Part shown: positions 60,931-64,000 of the stretch, one piece after another
Layout: every line of letters begins with the position of its first letter
Numbering within the stretch: position 1 is the stretch's first letter
Origin: Pseudomonas citronellolis
GTDB taxonomy: Bacteria > Pseudomonadota > Gammaproteobacteria > Pseudomonadales > Pseudomonadaceae
Direction of reading: 5' to 3'
Length of the DNA: 64,000 bases
Assembly: GCF_900112375.1 (NCBI RefSeq)
Contig: NZ_FOLS01000027.1
Coordinates: 1-64,000, forward strand
The notes under the pieces: generated by a model
The model's database searches: none
Told to the model about the DNA's origin: nothing
What the model saw: the letters and a program-made list of their open reading frames with translations, nothing else
Program-made: the position numbers and the translations under genes

Positions 60931-61936
60931 TTGCCACCCAGCCAGCCCTCCGCCGGGGCGGCGAAGCGCAGCACGTAGGGTCGCGCATCGCCGTCGGCGC
61001 GGGCCGCGTCGCCATTGTCCAGACCGATCCAGGCGCCCTTGTCGTCGATCACCAGGGCCTCGGCCACACCGTAGGGCAAGGCGTAGCGGCGCTCCGGCGC
61101 CAGGGCGCCGTCGGCGAACGACCAGCAGCGCTCGGCGGCGCCGCTGTCGGCGTTGCGCCGGCAGACCTGGTGCACCAGGCGCTCCAGGGTGAACAGCTTG
61201 CCCTGGTACAGCGCCAGGTCAGAGAAGTCCAGGGCCAGCGGCTTGTCGCTTTCCAGCTGCGGCGGCGGCAGCGCCGTCCCGGCCTCGCTGAGCAGCACGC
61301 AGGCGCCGTCGCATTTCCAGCTGCCGTTGTCGTTGCGCAGGCGCAGCAGGCCGCGGCGCTGGCGTTCGGCGGCGAGCCACAGGCGCTTGCCGTCGGCGTC
61401 GATGGCCAGGCCTTCGTAGTAGGCGTTGTTGACCATCAGCAGGCCGCTGGCGCGCGCCTGGCGCAGCAGCGTCGGCGGCAGCTCCAGCCATTGCGCGGCG
61501 CCGGCCTCCGGCACCCGCAGCACGCCGGCATAGGCCTCGCTGACCAGGTAGCGGTTGCCCTTGCCGTCGCAGCTGACGCCTTCGAAGTCCATGGCCCCGC
61601 CGCGCACCAGGCCATACAGCCAGGTGCGCGCGCGGGCGCCCCAGGACAGGCCACTGTCGGGCAGCCCGGGCGCGCTGAAGGTCTCGGCGCGGGCCTGCCA
61701 GACGCTGCCCGGGGTTTCGTCCGGGCGCAGGCCGTAGAGGCGGTCGTCGTCGCGGTCGGATACCGTCCACAGCTCGCCGCCGCACAGCGCCAGCCCCGAC
61801 AGGTTGCCCGCGGGCATGCCTTCCACGGCGTGCTCGGAGAGGAACTGCAGGGCCGGCCCCTGCCCTACCGCGGGTGCGTCCGCCAGGGCCTGGGCGCAGC
61901 CGAGCACGGCCGCCAGGGCGGCCAGCGCGCGGCGCA

Positions 61937-61937
<1 letters not shown>
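60927..61937 (-). CDS. Exported esterase-like/phytase-like beta-propeller protein
   Basis: 336 residues with a cleavable signal peptide (LAALAAVLGCAQALA). The body has propeller-like segments: GNLSGLALCGGELWTVSDRD, MDFEGVSCDGKGNRYLVSEA, YYEGLAIDADGKRLWLAAER, and GVAEALVIDDKGAWIGLDNG. This pattern is that of the esterase-like/phytase-like family (PF13449). True phytase calcium sites cannot be verified by eye. The ATG shares one base with the parE stop. Its role in a topoisomerase operon is unknown; cotranscription may be its only link. Confidence 0.82.
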
Positions 61938-63850
<1,913 letters not shown>

Positions 63851-63859
63851 TCAGCAAAT

Positions 63860-64000
63860 TCAGTCGAAAGTGGAGAAATCGAGGTCGTGCCAGCGGCTCG
63901 CCGGCACTCCGGCGAAGGCCAGCAGCGCCGGCAGCCAGCGGCTGAAGCCCTGGAAGCTGTGGTCGCCACCGGCCTCGATGCGCAAGGCGCAGGCCCGGTA
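63860..64000 (-). CDS. yqiA: YqiA-like esterase, C-terminal fragment
   Basis: The last 46 codons before a TGA at 63860-63862, read from the window edge: an IEAGGDHSFQGFSRWLPALL segment ending DLDFSTFD. The GGDHxFxGF motif supplies the catalytic His of alpha/beta hydrolases such as YqiA, which lies immediately upstream of parE in gammaproteobacteria. The gene is truncated only by the window boundary. Confidence 0.82.
   Translation of the reverse strand, partial: YRACALRIEAGGDHSFQGFSRWLPALLAFAGVPASRWHDLDFSTFD

Overview
The window is chromosomal DNA from a GC-rich gammaproteobacterium, almost certainly a Pseudomonas of the P. aeruginosa group. Most proteins look like close relatives of P. aeruginosa proteins, and from memory the gene order follows the PAO1 stretch from about PA4926 to PA4968. 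The group is also indicated by nicD, the fimW-fimX pair and a DNA gyrase-like parC/parE operon. It is core genome: I see no insertion sequence, prophage, integrase, CRISPR array or rRNA operon.

Layout. 1-7.4 kb: three minus-strand genes (two transglutaminases and a circularly permuted ATP-grasp/Alpha-E protein) that look like a peptide-ligase/peptidase pathway of unknown product. 7.4-9.9 kb: two lipoproteins, a parallel beta-helix protein and a di-heme cytochrome, behind an operator-like palindrome. 10.2-15.7 kb: ygiQ, the diguanylate cyclase nicD, and alr. 15.8-23.2 kb: dnaB, the rpsF-rpsR-membrane protein-rplI operon with a candidate S6:S18 autoregulatory leader, then rlmB and rnr. 23.3-23.7 kb: two identical tRNA-Leu(CAG) genes behind a strong promoter. 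23.8-25.7 kb: a chemoreceptor. 26-39 kb: the conserved superoperon read leftward, nnr-tsaE-amiB-mutL-miaA-hfq-hflX-hflK-hflC, a terminator, then a DUF2065 gene, hisZ and purA. 39-45.9 kb: queG, orn, rsgA, motAB (with a sigma-28-type promoter) and an HDOD protein. 46-51.8 kb: rhdA-psd, then fimW-fimX for c-di-GMP control of type IV pili. 52.4-55.4 kb: serB divergent from a membrane protein with a cyclase-like C-terminus. 55.5-58 kb: a GT39-type glycosyltransferase and a PqiC-type lipoprotein. 58.1-64 kb: the tightly packed yqiA-parE-(phytase-like)-(retropepsin-like)-parC operon.

The c-di-GMP/surface theme recurs (nicD, HDOD protein beside motAB, fimW, fimX). The rest is translation, RNA metabolism, replication and envelope housekeeping.

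The least explained material is non-coding. A composite intergenic repeat, a CT/GA-rich hairpin block followed 30-41 bp later by a REP-like palindrome, occurs at several gene ends. Two tandem 236-bp-period repeat units lie after fimX, and a heptanucleotide tandem repeat lies just upstream of alr. The protein observations most worth follow-up are the cyclase-like domain on the serB-linked membrane protein, the amidoligase-like cluster, and the lipoprotein pair with its palindrome. Coordinates come from reading by eye; starts were chosen from ribosome-binding sites, overlaps and remembered homolog N-termini.
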